Assembly: GCA_003161615.1 (NCBI GenBank)
Contig: PMOB01000010.1
Span: 1-64,000, forward strand
Direction: 5' to 3'
From: Actinomycetota bacterium
Lineage (GTDB): Bacteria; Actinomycetota; Thermoleophilia; Gaiellales; Gaiellaceae
Length of the DNA: 64,000 nucleotides
Shown: positions 42,722 to 51,311 of the stretch, one piece after another
Numbering within the stretch: the first letter of the stretch is position 1
Layout: the number at the start of each line of letters is the position of its first letter
Made by a program: the position numbers and the translations under genes
Notes under the pieces: generated by a model
The model's database searches: none
What the model was told of the DNA's origin: nothing
What the model saw: the letters and a program-made list of their open reading frames with translations, nothing else

Positions 42722-43860
42722 GAAATCCCGCTCGGCATCGCTGGGAGCGAGCGCGACGGCGCGCTCGTACTCCGCCGCGGCCGGCCGCCCGAGCCGGCGC
42801 AGGAAGTCGGCTCGGGCCGCGTGCCAGAGGTAGTAGTCCTCGAGGCCGCCGATCTCATCGAGGAGCGCAAGCCCTGCGTCCGGCCCGCGTGCCATCCCGA
42901 CGGCGACCGCGCGATTGAGCTCGACCACGGGCGACGGCGCCAGCCCGGCGAGACGCTCGTAGAGGAGCGCGATCTGCGCCCAGTCGACCTCCTCGTCGAA
43001 ATGGAGCGACGCGATCGCAGCCTGGAGCTGGTACGGCCCCGGCGCCCGCAGCGACATCGCCCGCTCGAGCGAGTGGCGGCCCTGTTCGACCTGCGCGAGG
43101 TTCCAGAGCCCGCGATCCTGCTCGGCCAGGAGGACGAGCTCGCCCTTCGGCGTGAGTCGAGCGGCGCTGCGTGCGTCCTGCAGGAGCAAGAGCGCATGTA
43201 GCCCGTGAGCCTCTGCCTCGTCCGGCATCAGCGTCGCGAGCACCGCTGTGAGGCGGACCCCCTCCTCGCACAGCTCTCGCCGGACCGGCGGCCCGTAGCC
43301 GGCGTTGAAGACGAGGTAGATCGTCGCGAAGACCGTCCGCAGCCGGTCGGGAAGGGCGTGCTCGGGCGGCACGCGGAGAGGGATGCCAGCGTCGCGGATC
43401 TTCCGCTTCGCGCGCACGAGCCGCTGCGCGAGCGTCGCCTCGGGGAGGATGAAGGCGCGCGCGATCTCCGGCGTCGCGAGGCCGCCGACGAGACTCAGCG
43501 TCAGCGCGACCTGGGCCTCCGGCGCGAGCGCCGGGTGGCAGCAGGCGAAGATCAGCTCGAGCCGCTCGTCGGGAATGGTGGTCTCCTCGTCTTCAGGCAG
43601 CTCCTCCGCGCGGGCCAGCAGCTGCGCTTTGCGGGCGAAGGTCTGCTCGCGGCGGATGCGGTCGATCGCGCAGTTGCGCGCGGCCGTCACGATCCAGGCC
43701 CCGGGGTTGGCGGGGACGCCGTCGCGCGGCCAGCGCTCGGCCGCCCGGACGAATGCGTCCTGCACCGCGTCCTCGGCGAGGTCGAGGTCACCGAGGACGC
43801 GGCCGAGAATCGCGACGGACTTGGCCCGCTCGTCGCGGTACGCGCGCAAGAGCTCGTCTA
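42665..43860 (-). CDS. ECF-type RNA polymerase sigma factor with C-terminal extension (ECF42/SigJ-like; start uncertain)
   Basis: [105 protein letters not shown]. Confidence 0.92.
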
Positions 43861-44220
43861 TTACATCGCCTCGTAGTCGGTGACGACTGGGCGCACCTCG
43901 ATCGTGCCGTACGCCGCTCCCGGGATCTTCGCCGCCCACCCAAGCGCCTCGTCGAGCGTGTCGACGTCGATGAGGTAGTAGCCGCCGAGCACTTCCTTCG
44001 TCTCGGCGAATGGCCCGTCGGTCGTGAGCGTCTCGCCGTCGCGCACGCGGACCGAGGTGGCGGTCGTCACCGGCTGGAGCGCGTCGCCGGCGGCCATCTT
44101 CCCGGACGCGCGCAGCTCGTCGGTGAACGCGAAGTACGCAGCACCCATCTCTTGCTGCTGCTCGGGGGTGAGTGTCTTCCAGCCGCTGTCCTCACCGTAG
44201 ATCAAGAGCATGTACTGCAT
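43861..44220 (-). CDS. YCII-related (DGPF) domain protein
   Basis: [14 protein letters not shown]...[48 protein letters not shown]. Confidence 0.95.
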   Translation of the reverse strand: MQYMLLIYGEDSGWKTLTPEQQQEMGAAYFAFTDELRASGKMAAGDALQPVTTATSVRVRDGETLTTDGPFAETKEVLGGYYLIDVDTLDEALGWAAKIPGAAYGTIEVRPVVTDYEAM

Positions 44221-44251
44221 TTCGGGTCGCCTCCTTCAGGGGTTGACGTCT

Positions 44252-45070
44252 CTACGACGAACGGGCAGGCCCGAAATCGACAGGAAGCGTGAGACAGGTT
44301 GGGCCACCGTCCCCCTTTCGCGAGATCTCGTCGCCCTCGTACTCGATCACCTCGACGCCGGCTTCCTCGAGGCGGCGCTTCGTGACGGGGTTCCCGGCGA
44401 TCGCGAGCGCACGGCCGTCGGGCAGGCCGAGGACGTTCGGCCCCATCGTCTCGAACTCCTCGTCCGGAACGTCGACGAGCCGGACTCCGCGCGATTCGAG
44501 GAGCTCGACGAGTGGAACGGGCATCAGTGGCCGGTAGACCACCGCGAGGTCGCGACCGATCGGGTTGAGGAGCGAACGCAGGTGGAGCACTTCGCCTCTG
44601 CCGTGGAAGTGCGGGAGGTGGAACGCGAGCACTTGGCAACTGGGCAGCAGCCGCCCGAGCGCTTCGATCCCGGCGGCGTTCGTCCTGTAGGTGTGGCCGA
44701 CGAGCAACGTCTCGTCGTCGAGCCACACGGTGTCGCCGCCCTCTGCGAACTCGTCCCCGTCCAGCCGGCCCAGGATCGGCAGCGGCAGGTCGTCCGCGAG
44801 AGCGGAGGGCTCGCCGCGCCGCCCGCTCTTGCCGGGCTGGAGGAGGATCGCGCCGTCCGGCGTGACGAGCACGGGGTCGTAGACGTAGAGCGAGTCGAGG
44901 TTTCCCGGCTCGCCTCGCGCCTCGAGCACGGTCGCTCCGGCGCCCGCGAGCTTGGCTCGGAATGCCTCGTGCTCGCGCGCAAGCGCGTCGAAGTCGGGCG
45001 CAGCGCGCCAGCCGAGTCTCTCCCACGAGCCGACGTCCTCAGGCGCCGGCGGCCGCACGATCACCCTCAC
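44252..45070 (-). CDS. Dimethylarginine dimethylaminohydrolase/amidinotransferase-like protein
   Basis: LQPGKSGRRGEPSALADDL...EGGDTVWLDDETLLVGHTYRTNAAGIEAL...GGPTCLTLPVDF. Confidence 0.87.
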   Translation of the reverse strand: MRVIVRPPAPEDVGSWERLGWRAAPDFDALAREHEAFRAKLAGAGATVLEARGEPGNLDSLYVYDPVLVTPDGAILLQPGKSGRRGEPSALADDLPLPILGRLDGDEFAEGGDTVWLDDETLLVGHTYRTNAAGIEALGRLLPSCQVLAFHLPHFHGRGEVLHLRSLLNPIGRDLAVVYRPLMPVPLVELLESRGVRLVDVPDEEFETMGPNVLGLPDGRALAIAGNPVTKRRLEEAGVEVIEYEGDEISRKGDGGPTCLTLPVDFGPARSS

Positions 45071-47304
45071 GAATCGAGCATACGGCGCAACAGCGTGAGC
45101 GCCCCTCCCTTGTCGAGGAACTCGTTGAGGTTGCCGCACTTCGGGCTCTGGACACAGGAGGGACAGCCGCGCTCGCACGGGCAGCCCTCCAGGAGCGTGA
45201 CGGTGTCCGCGACCCAGCCCTCGAACTGCTCGAAGCCGCGCTCGGCGATCCCGACGCCTCCGGCGTGTCCGTCGTAGACGAAGACGGTCGGCGCGCCGGT
45301 GTCGAGATGGAGGTTCGTCGAGAGGCCGCCGATGTCCCAGCGGTCGCACATCGCCCAGAGCGGTAGAAGCGCGATGAGCGAGTGCTCGGCGGCGTGGAGG
45401 GAGGAGAGGAGGAGCGGCATCGCCTCCAGACCGTCGAGCTGGTGCGGCCGCGGCACGAACCAGACCGCCTCCGTGTCGAACGTCGTGGGCGGCAGCTCGA
45501 GTGGATGTGTTGCGAGCGTCGAGCCGTCCGCGACCGCCTTCTTCTGGTAGCCGACGACCTGTTCCGTGACGGAGACGCGGCCGAAGGAGAGCTCCAGGCC
45601 GAGGCGGCGCTCGACGCGCAGCGGCTCCTCGATCGCGGTGGTCGTCTCCTTCTTCACCTGCGTGTACCAGTCGCCGTCGAACGGCTCCACGATCGCGCGG
45701 CGCGCTTCCAGATCGAGCTCGCGCACGAGGAACTGGCGGCCGAGGTGGAGATAGACCGCGCCCTCGTGGACGGTGGAGTAGGCGCGCTCGCGCTCGGCGA
45801 GGCCGAGGACGTCGCCGCTCGAGGCGTCGACGACGACGAAGGCGTCGGGCGAGGTCGAGCGGAGCGGAGTGCGCGCAGCGGGCGACTCCTTTCCAGCCCA
45901 GACCCAGCCGCGCGGCGTGTGCTGCAGCTCGGGAACGAGCGGTGCGCGCTCGAGCGCCTCCTTCCCGAGCGTCGCCACGTCGCTCTCGTCGAGCGGCGCC
46001 TCGAACGCGGCCGCCGCGACGTGCCCGTCGAGGACGCGCGGATTTGCGTGGTCGAGGATCGCCGCCTCGACGTGCCGCTCGAGCAGCGCCGGCGGCTCCC
46101 GCATGAAGTACTGGTCGAGCGCGTCCTCGGACGCGATGAGAATCGCGAGCCCGTGGGCGCGGCGGCCGGCGCGTCCCCACTGCTGGCGGAGGCTCGCAAC
46201 CGTGCCGGGGAAGCCGACGGAGATCGCGCAGTCGAGGTCACCGATGTCGATTCCCAGCTCGAGCGCGTCGGTGGAAGTGACGCCGAGGAGCTCTCCCTCG
46301 ACGAGGCGCCGCTCGATCTCGCGGCGCTGCTGCGGCGTGTAGCCGGCGCGATAGGGAGCGAGCCGCGAGGCGGTTGCCGCGTCCAGGCGATCAGCGGCGA
46401 AGCGGTGGATGAGCTCCGCCGACTTGCGGCTCTTGGCGAAGCAGATCGTGCGGAGTCCGCGGCCGGCGAGCGTGGCGAGCAGTCGGGATGCTTCCCCGAG
46501 CGCGCTCGCCCGCAGCCCGAGTTCCGCATCGAGCAGCGGCGGGTTCCAGAGGGCGATCGTCCGCTCGGCCCGCGGCGCGGCGTCGTCCTCGACGACCGTC
46601 GCGTCCGCGCCGGTCAGCGCGAGCGCGAGCTCGCCGGGGTTCGCGATCGTCGCGGAGGCGAGCAGGAACTGCGGCTCCGATCCGTAGATCCGCGCGAGCC
46701 GCCGCAGCCGCCGCAGGACGTTCGCGACGTGTGAGCCGAAGACGCCGCGGTAGACGTGCGCCTCGTCCACGACGACGAAGCGGAGGTTGTGGAAGAAGTC
46801 GCCCCACAAATCGTGCCGCGGCAGCACGCCGATGTGGAGCATGTCCGGGTTGGTCAGGACGAGGTTCGCCCAGCCGCGGATGTGCCGCCGCTGCTCGGTC
46901 GGCGTGTCGCCGTCGTAGATCGCGGCGCGGACGCCCGGGACGGCGAGCTCCGCGAGCGAACGCGCCTGATCCTGCGCGAGCGCCTTCGTCGGATAGAGGT
47001 AAAGCGCACGCGCGTGCCGGTCGGCGGCGAGCGCGTCGAGGACGGGAAGGTTGAAGGCGAGTGTCTTCCCCGACGCGGTTCCGGTCGTGACGATGACGTT
47101 TCCGCCGCCCCGCGCGGCTGCAAACGCCTCCGCCTGGTGCGCGTAGAGGGCGTCGATGCCGCGGCGCGCGAGTGATTCCCGCACGGCCGGGTGGAGCTCG
47201 TCCGGAATCGTTGCCGTCTGCGCGTCGCGCGCCGGCTCGGTCGTGAGATGCGCGAGCTCGTCCCCCGCGAGCAAGTCATCCCAGAGCAACGACGCTCCCA
47301 TCAC
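45067..47304 (-). CDS. DEAD/DEAH helicase with C-terminal DUF1998/Cys cluster (MrfA-like)
   Basis: LYAHQAEAFAAARGGGNVIVTTGTASGKTLAFNLP; VVDEAHVYRGVFGSHVANVLRRLRR; CPCERGCPSCVQSPKCGN. Confidence 0.93.
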   Translation of the reverse strand: MMGASLLWDDLLAGDELAHLTTEPARDAQTATIPDELHPAVRESLARRGIDALYAHQAEAFAAARGGGNVIVTTGTASGKTLAFNLPVLDALAADRHARALYLYPTKALAQDQARSLAELAVPGVRAAIYDGDTPTEQRRHIRGWANLVLTNPDMLHIGVLPRHDLWGDFFHNLRFVVVDEAHVYRGVFGSHVANVLRRLRRLARIYGSEPQFLLASATIANPGELALALTGADATVVEDDAAPRAERTIALWNPPLLDAELGLRASALGEASRLLATLAGRGLRTICFAKSRKSAELIHRFAADRLDAATASRLAPYRAGYTPQQRREIERRLVEGELLGVTSTDALELGIDIGDLDCAISVGFPGTVASLRQQWGRAGRRAHGLAILIASEDALDQYFMREPPALLERHVEAAILDHANPRVLDGHVAAAAFEAPLDESDVATLGKEALERAPLVPELQHTPRGWVWAGKESPAARTPLRSTSPDAFVVVDASSGDVLGLAERERAYSTVHEGAVYLHLGRQFLVRELDLEARRAIVEPFDGDWYTQVKKETTTAIEEPLRVERRLGLELSFGRVSVTEQVVGYQKKAVADGSTLATHPLELPPTTFDTEAVWFVPRPHQLDGLEAMPLLLSSLHAAEHSLIALLPLWAMCDRWDIGGLSTNLHLDTGAPTVFVYDGHAGGVGIAERGFEQFEGWVADTVTLLEGCPCERGCPSCVQSPKCGNLNEFLDKGGALTLLRRMLDS

Positions 47305-47587
47305 GGTGGACGAGGATCATGCGCGCCGCATCGATGTGGGCGAGATCCGCATCTGCGGGCGCAACGACGGCGTCGAAGCAACCTTCCGCCACGTCCGCCA
47401 CGTGATCGCTTCGCTCGCGCGCCCGAGGGTCGCGGTCTACGACGACCACGTCCCAGCCCGCGAGCTCGAGCGGGCGCGCGTGGATGCCGGCGAAGCCCAA
47501 CTCGAGGAGGCGGCCTGGACGATCCCCGAGCAGCTCGAGTATCCGCGGGGTCGCGGTGGCGGCGAGGGCGGGTGGCAGGCGATGCAC
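47276..47587 (-). CDS. UPF0146-like small protein (Rossmann/methyltransferase-like)
   Basis: ILELLGDRPGRLLELGFAGIHARPLELAGWDVVVVDRDPRARERSDHVADVAEGCFDAVVAPADADLAHIDAARMI. Confidence 0.6.
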   Translation of the reverse strand: MHRLPPALAATATPRILELLGDRPGRLLELGFAGIHARPLELAGWDVVVVDRDPRARERSDHVADVAEGCFDAVVAPADADLAHIDAARMILVHRDGSVVALG

Positions 47588-47603
47588 GCGCTACGCTCGA
47601 TAC

Positions 47604-47789
47604 ATGAGCGAGAAGGGCACGGGCAAGTTTCTCGGCGTTCCGTACGACTGGCGGCGGCCGACCTGGGAGCGGACGAAGTCGCGCTGGTGGAACCGCGACG
47701 ACCCCCGGATCCTCACACCGCGGGCGTTCGGCTGGGGCTACGACTTCAACCTCGCCGAGATCGGCCGACGGCTGCGCCTGCTCCGCTAA
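47604..47789 (+). CDS. DUF5808-like protein
   Basis: MSEKGTGKFLGVPYDWRRPTWERTKSRWWNRDDPRILTPRAFGWGYDFNLAEIGRRLRLLR. Confidence 0.8.
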   Translation: MSEKGTGKFLGVPYDWRRPTWERTKSRWWNRDDPRILTPRAFGWGYDFNLAEIGRRLRLLR

Positions 47790-47879
47790 CTTGCGCAGAC
47801 CGGGGTGCCTCGCGGAGAGGCTGAGATCACACCCGTAGAACCTGATCCGGGTCATGCCGGCGAAGGGAGTGCGTTGGTT
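47788..47879 (+). promoter_or_regulatory. TPP riboswitch (THI element)
   Basis: GGGGTGCC...GAGGCTGAGATCACACCCGTAGAACCTGATCCGGGTCATGCCGGCGAAGGGAG, upstream of thiD. Confidence 0.95.
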
Positions 47880-48644
47880 CCACGCTGCATCACGATCGCG
47901 GGCTCCGATTCGGGCGGCGGCGCCGGGATCCAGGCGGACCTGAAGGCGTTCGCCGCTGCCGGCGTGCATGGCTCGACCGCGATCGTCGCACTCACCGCGC
48001 AGAACACCGTCGGCGTGAGAGCCGTGTACGAGGTGCCGCCGTGGTTCGTGGTCGCGCAGCTCAATGCTGTCTGGGAGGACGTTGGCGCCGACGCCGCGAA
48101 GACGGGGATGCTCTTCTCCCCCTCGACCATCGAGGCCGTGGCGGACTGGCTCGAGGAGCATCCACTGCCGCTCGTCGTCGACCCGGTCATGGTTGCGAGC
48201 TCAGGGATGCGACTGCTCGAGGAGGACGCGGTCGACGTGCTCGTCGGGCGGCTGTTCCCGCTCGCCACGGTCGTGACGCCGAACCTGCTCGAGGCGCGGG
48301 CGCTGACCGGCTCCGACTCGCCGCCGCGGGAGCTGGCAGAGGCGCTCGTCGGGCTCGGCGCACCCGCTGCCCTCGTCACCGGCGGCCACGCCGAGGAGCC
48401 GATCGACCATCTCTTCGACGGTCGCGAGCATCACGCGATTCCGGTCGAGCGGCATGAGATCGCCGCGACGCACGGCGCCGGCTGCACCCACTCCGCCACG
48501 CTCGCCGCACTCCTGGCTCGCGGGACGCCGCTGCTCGAGGCCGCGCAGGGAGCCGCTGCGGCGGCGTCGCGTGCCGTCGCACAGGGGCTCGTCGAGATCG
48601 GCGCGGGCGACGGCCCTGTCGACGTGCTAGGAGTGCGGTCATGA
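47874..48644 (+). CDS. thiD: Hydroxymethylpyrimidine/phosphomethylpyrimidine kinase (TTG start)
   Basis: [69 protein letters not shown]. Confidence 0.95.
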   Translation: MVPRCITIAGSDSGGGAGIQADLKAFAAAGVHGSTAIVALTAQNTVGVRAVYEVPPWFVVAQLNAVWEDVGADAAKTGMLFSPSTIEAVADWLEEHPLPLVVDPVMVASSGMRLLEEDAVDVLVGRLFPLATVVTPNLLEARALTGSDSPPRELAEALVGLGAPAALVTGGHAEEPIDHLFDGREHHAIPVERHEIAATHGAGCTHSATLAALLARGTPLLEAAQGAAAAASRAVAQGLVEIGAGDGPVDVLGVRS

Positions 48645-49441
48645 GCATCACCCCCGGCGCGACGTTGCGCGAGCTGCGCGAGCGGAAGCCGCTCGTCCAC
48701 CAGATCACGAACTACGTCGTCATGAACGAGACGGCGAACGCCACGCTCGCGATCGGCGCGCTTCCCGTGATGGCGCACGCACCGCAGGAGGTCGAGGAAA
48801 TGGTCGGCCTCGCGTCGGCGCTCGTCATCAACATCGGCACGCTCTCCGACCCCTGGATCGAGGCGATGCTGCTCGCCGGCCGCGCTGCAAGCGAGCGTGG
48901 CATCCCCGTCGTGCTCGACCCCGTGGGCGCCGGCGCCACGAAGTACAGGACCGAGACCGCCCACCGCCTCCTTCACGAGCTGAACGTCACCGTCCTGCGC
49001 GGCAATCAGGGCGAGGTCGCAACGCTCGTCGGCACCGAGGCCGAGGTGCGCGGCGTCGAGTCGATGGCGACCGGCCTCGAGCCTGCTGCCCTCGCGCGCG
49101 GCGCGGCGCGGCAGCTCGGCGTCGTCGCTTCCGTGACTGGCCCGATTGACCACGTCTCCGACGGCGAGCGCGTCATCGACATCGCCAACGGGCATCCGCT
49201 CCTCGCCGCTGTCACCGGCACCGGCTGCATCTCGACAGCGATCACGGGCTGTTTCCTCGCCGTGAAGCCGGACGACCCGCTCGCGGCGGCGGCCGAGGCG
49301 CTGATCGCGTACGAGGTTGCGGCGGAGGATGCAGCGGCCGGAGCGGACGGCCCGGGCACGTTCCACGCGCGGCTCTACGACGCTCTCGCGGCGCTCGATC
49401 CGGACACGCTCGACGGGCGGGCCAAGATCTCATGGGCGTAG
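48641..49441 (+). CDS. thiM: Hydroxyethylthiazole kinase
   Basis: LRERKPLVHQITNYVVMNETANATLAIGALPVMAHAPQEVEEM; VVLDPVGAGATKYRTETA; LRGNQGEV; VTGTGCISTA. Confidence 0.96.
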   Translation: MSITPGATLRELRERKPLVHQITNYVVMNETANATLAIGALPVMAHAPQEVEEMVGLASALVINIGTLSDPWIEAMLLAGRAASERGIPVVLDPVGAGATKYRTETAHRLLHELNVTVLRGNQGEVATLVGTEAEVRGVESMATGLEPAALARGAARQLGVVASVTGPIDHVSDGERVIDIANGHPLLAAVTGTGCISTAITGCFLAVKPDDPLAAAAEALIAYEVAAEDAAAGADGPGTFHARLYDALAALDPDTLDGRAKISWA

Positions 49442-49460
49442 GCTCGACGGAGCTCAACCA

Positions 49461-49500
49461 AGAGCGAAGACGCCGGCTTTGCCGGCGTCGAGAGCGAAGA
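49461..49500. repeat. Hairpin GACGCCGGC-TTT-GCCGGCGTC flanked by direct repeats AGAGCGAAGA
   Basis: Direct repeats at 49461-49470 and 49491-49500; hairpin 49469-49489; between thiM and thiL. Confidence 0.7.
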
Positions 49501-49505
49501 ATTGC

Positions 49506-50321
49506 GTGACGACCGTCGCGGAGCTCGGCGAGTTCGGGCTGCTCGCGGAGCTCGAGCGGCGCGGGCTGGCAAGCGGAGTCGAGCACGACGCCGCGGTTGT
49601 CGACGGCCTGGTGGTGACGCAGGACGCGCTCGTCGAAGGCGTTCACTTCCGCTTCGACCTTCTCGACTGGACGCAACTCGGCGCGCGCGCCGCTGCCGTC
49701 AACATCAGCGATCTCGCCGCGTCGGGTGCCGAGCCACTCGCGCTGCTCGTCTCGCTCGGCCTGCCATCGCAGACGGAGCTCGACGACGTGCTCGCGCTCT
49801 ACGAGGGGCTCAACTCGCTGGGCGTCCCCGTGCGCGGCGGCGACACGACTCGAGCTGACAGCGTCTTCCTCGCTATCACCGCGCTCGGGCGCTCGGAGCG
49901 CGTCCCCGGCCGCGCAGGGGCTCGGCCCGGCGACCTCGTCGTCGTCACCGGCCCGCTCGGCGCCGCGGGTGCCGCCTTCCGCGCCGGCAACTTGCCGCCG
50001 GTGCCAGTCCGCGTGGAGGAGGGAAGGCGCCTCGCTCAGGTCGCGACGGCGATGCTCGACATCTCCGACGGGCTTGCCCGCGACGCGACCCACGTCGCGA
50101 TGCGCTCCGGCGTCCGGCTCGAGATCGAGCTCGAGCGGATACCGCTTTCTCCGGGAGCCGAGCTCGACGACGTCGGCTTCGGCGAGGACTACGAGCTGCT
50201 CGCGGCGACACCCGATCCGCTCGACTTCGCGGTGATCGGCCGCGTGGTTGAGGGCGAAGGAGTCGAGCTCACCCTGAACGGCGAGCGCTACGACCTAGCT
50301 GGCTGGGAGCACTTCCGCTAG
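49506..50321 (+). CDS. thiL: Thiamine-monophosphate kinase
   Basis: HDAAVVDGLVVTQDALVEGVHF; RAAAVNISDLAASGAEPLALLVSLGLP; GGDTTRADSVFLAITALG; MLDISDGLARD. Confidence 0.94.
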   Translation: MTTVAELGEFGLLAELERRGLASGVEHDAAVVDGLVVTQDALVEGVHFRFDLLDWTQLGARAAAVNISDLAASGAEPLALLVSLGLPSQTELDDVLALYEGLNSLGVPVRGGDTTRADSVFLAITALGRSERVPGRAGARPGDLVVVTGPLGAAGAAFRAGNLPPVPVRVEEGRRLAQVATAMLDISDGLARDATHVAMRSGVRLEIELERIPLSPGAELDDVGFGEDYELLAATPDPLDFAVIGRVVEGEGVELTLNGERYDLAGWEHFR

Positions 50322-50594
50322 CCACTCCTCGAAGTACGGGCGCGGCCGTACTCCGACGACCGAGCCGAGCGCCTCGCCGCCGGAGAACAGGATCACGGTC
50401 GGGATCGACAGCACGTCGTAGCGCGACCCGATCCCGGGCTCCTCGTCGACGTTGACCCGCGCCACCTCGACCGGGAGCTCCTCGAGGATCGGCTCGAGCG
50501 CCTTGCAGGGCCGGCACCACGGCGCCCAGAAGTCGACGAGCAGCGGCCCGCCGGCGATCGCCTCGTCGAAGTTCGCTTCGCTGAGCTCCGTCAC
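50295..50594 (-). CDS. Thioredoxin family protein
   Basis: VTELSEANFDEAIAGGPLLVDFWAPWCRPCKALEPILEEL...YDVLSIPTVILFSGGE. Confidence 0.93.
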   Translation of the reverse strand: MTELSEANFDEAIAGGPLLVDFWAPWCRPCKALEPILEELPVEVARVNVDEEPGIGSRYDVLSIPTVILFSGGEALGSVVGVRPRPYFEEWLAEVLPAS

Positions 50595-51301
50595 AGTCGT
50601 CCCGTCAACGCGGCGAAACGTAGCGCCGGCACACGGGCGACGGCCTCGAGGAAGATCCCACGGCTCATCTTCGAGCGGCCCTTCGTCCGGTCTCGGAAGA
50701 GGATCGGCACCTCGACCACGCGGAAGCCCTTGCGGAGGGCGCGATACGTCAGCTCGATCTGGAACGCGTAGCCCTTCGCGTCGACGGCGTCGAGGTTGAC
50801 CGTCTCCAGGACCTCCCGGCGGAAGCATTTGAAGCCGCCGGTCGCGTCGTGGACGGGCATCAGGAGGAGACGCGTGTAGATCGAGGCGCCGCGCGATACG
50901 AGGCGGCGAAGGAGCCCCCAGTCCTCCGTCCCGCCGCCCGGCACGTAGCGCGAGCCGAGGGCAAGGTCGGCTCCCTCGTCGCAGGCCGCGATCAGCCGCG
51001 GCACGTCCGCGGGGTCGTGGGAGAAGTCGCAGTCCATCTCGAGGACGAAGTCCGTGTCGCCGCGCAGCACCTCGCGGAAGCCGGCGATGTAGGCAGGCCC
51101 GAGCCCCTCCTTGCGCGGCCGATGGAGGACGGAGACCCACTCGCGCTCGGCGGCGAGCCGGTCGGCGATCTCCCCGGTTCCGTCGGGCGAGTTGTCGTCG
51201 ATCACGAGCACGCGGACGCCGAGCGGCGCCAGCGCCTCGATCATCCGCTCGAGGTTCTCGCGCTCGTTGTACGTCGGCAGGCAGATCACGGCAGTCGACA
51301 T
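50591..51301 (-). CDS. Polyprenol monophosphomannose synthase-like GT2
   Basis: VICLPTYNERENLERMIEAL; VLVIDDNSPDGTGEIAD; FVLEMDCDFSHDPADVPRLI; LALGSRYVPGGGTEDW. Confidence 0.93.
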   Translation of the reverse strand: MSTAVICLPTYNERENLERMIEALAPLGVRVLVIDDNSPDGTGEIADRLAAEREWVSVLHRPRKEGLGPAYIAGFREVLRGDTDFVLEMDCDFSHDPADVPRLIAACDEGADLALGSRYVPGGGTEDWGLLRRLVSRGASIYTRLLLMPVHDATGGFKCFRREVLETVNLDAVDAKGYAFQIELTYRALRKGFRVVEVPILFRDRTKGRSKMSRGIFLEAVARVPALRFAALTGRL

Positions 51302-51311
51302 GGCCCTGCCT

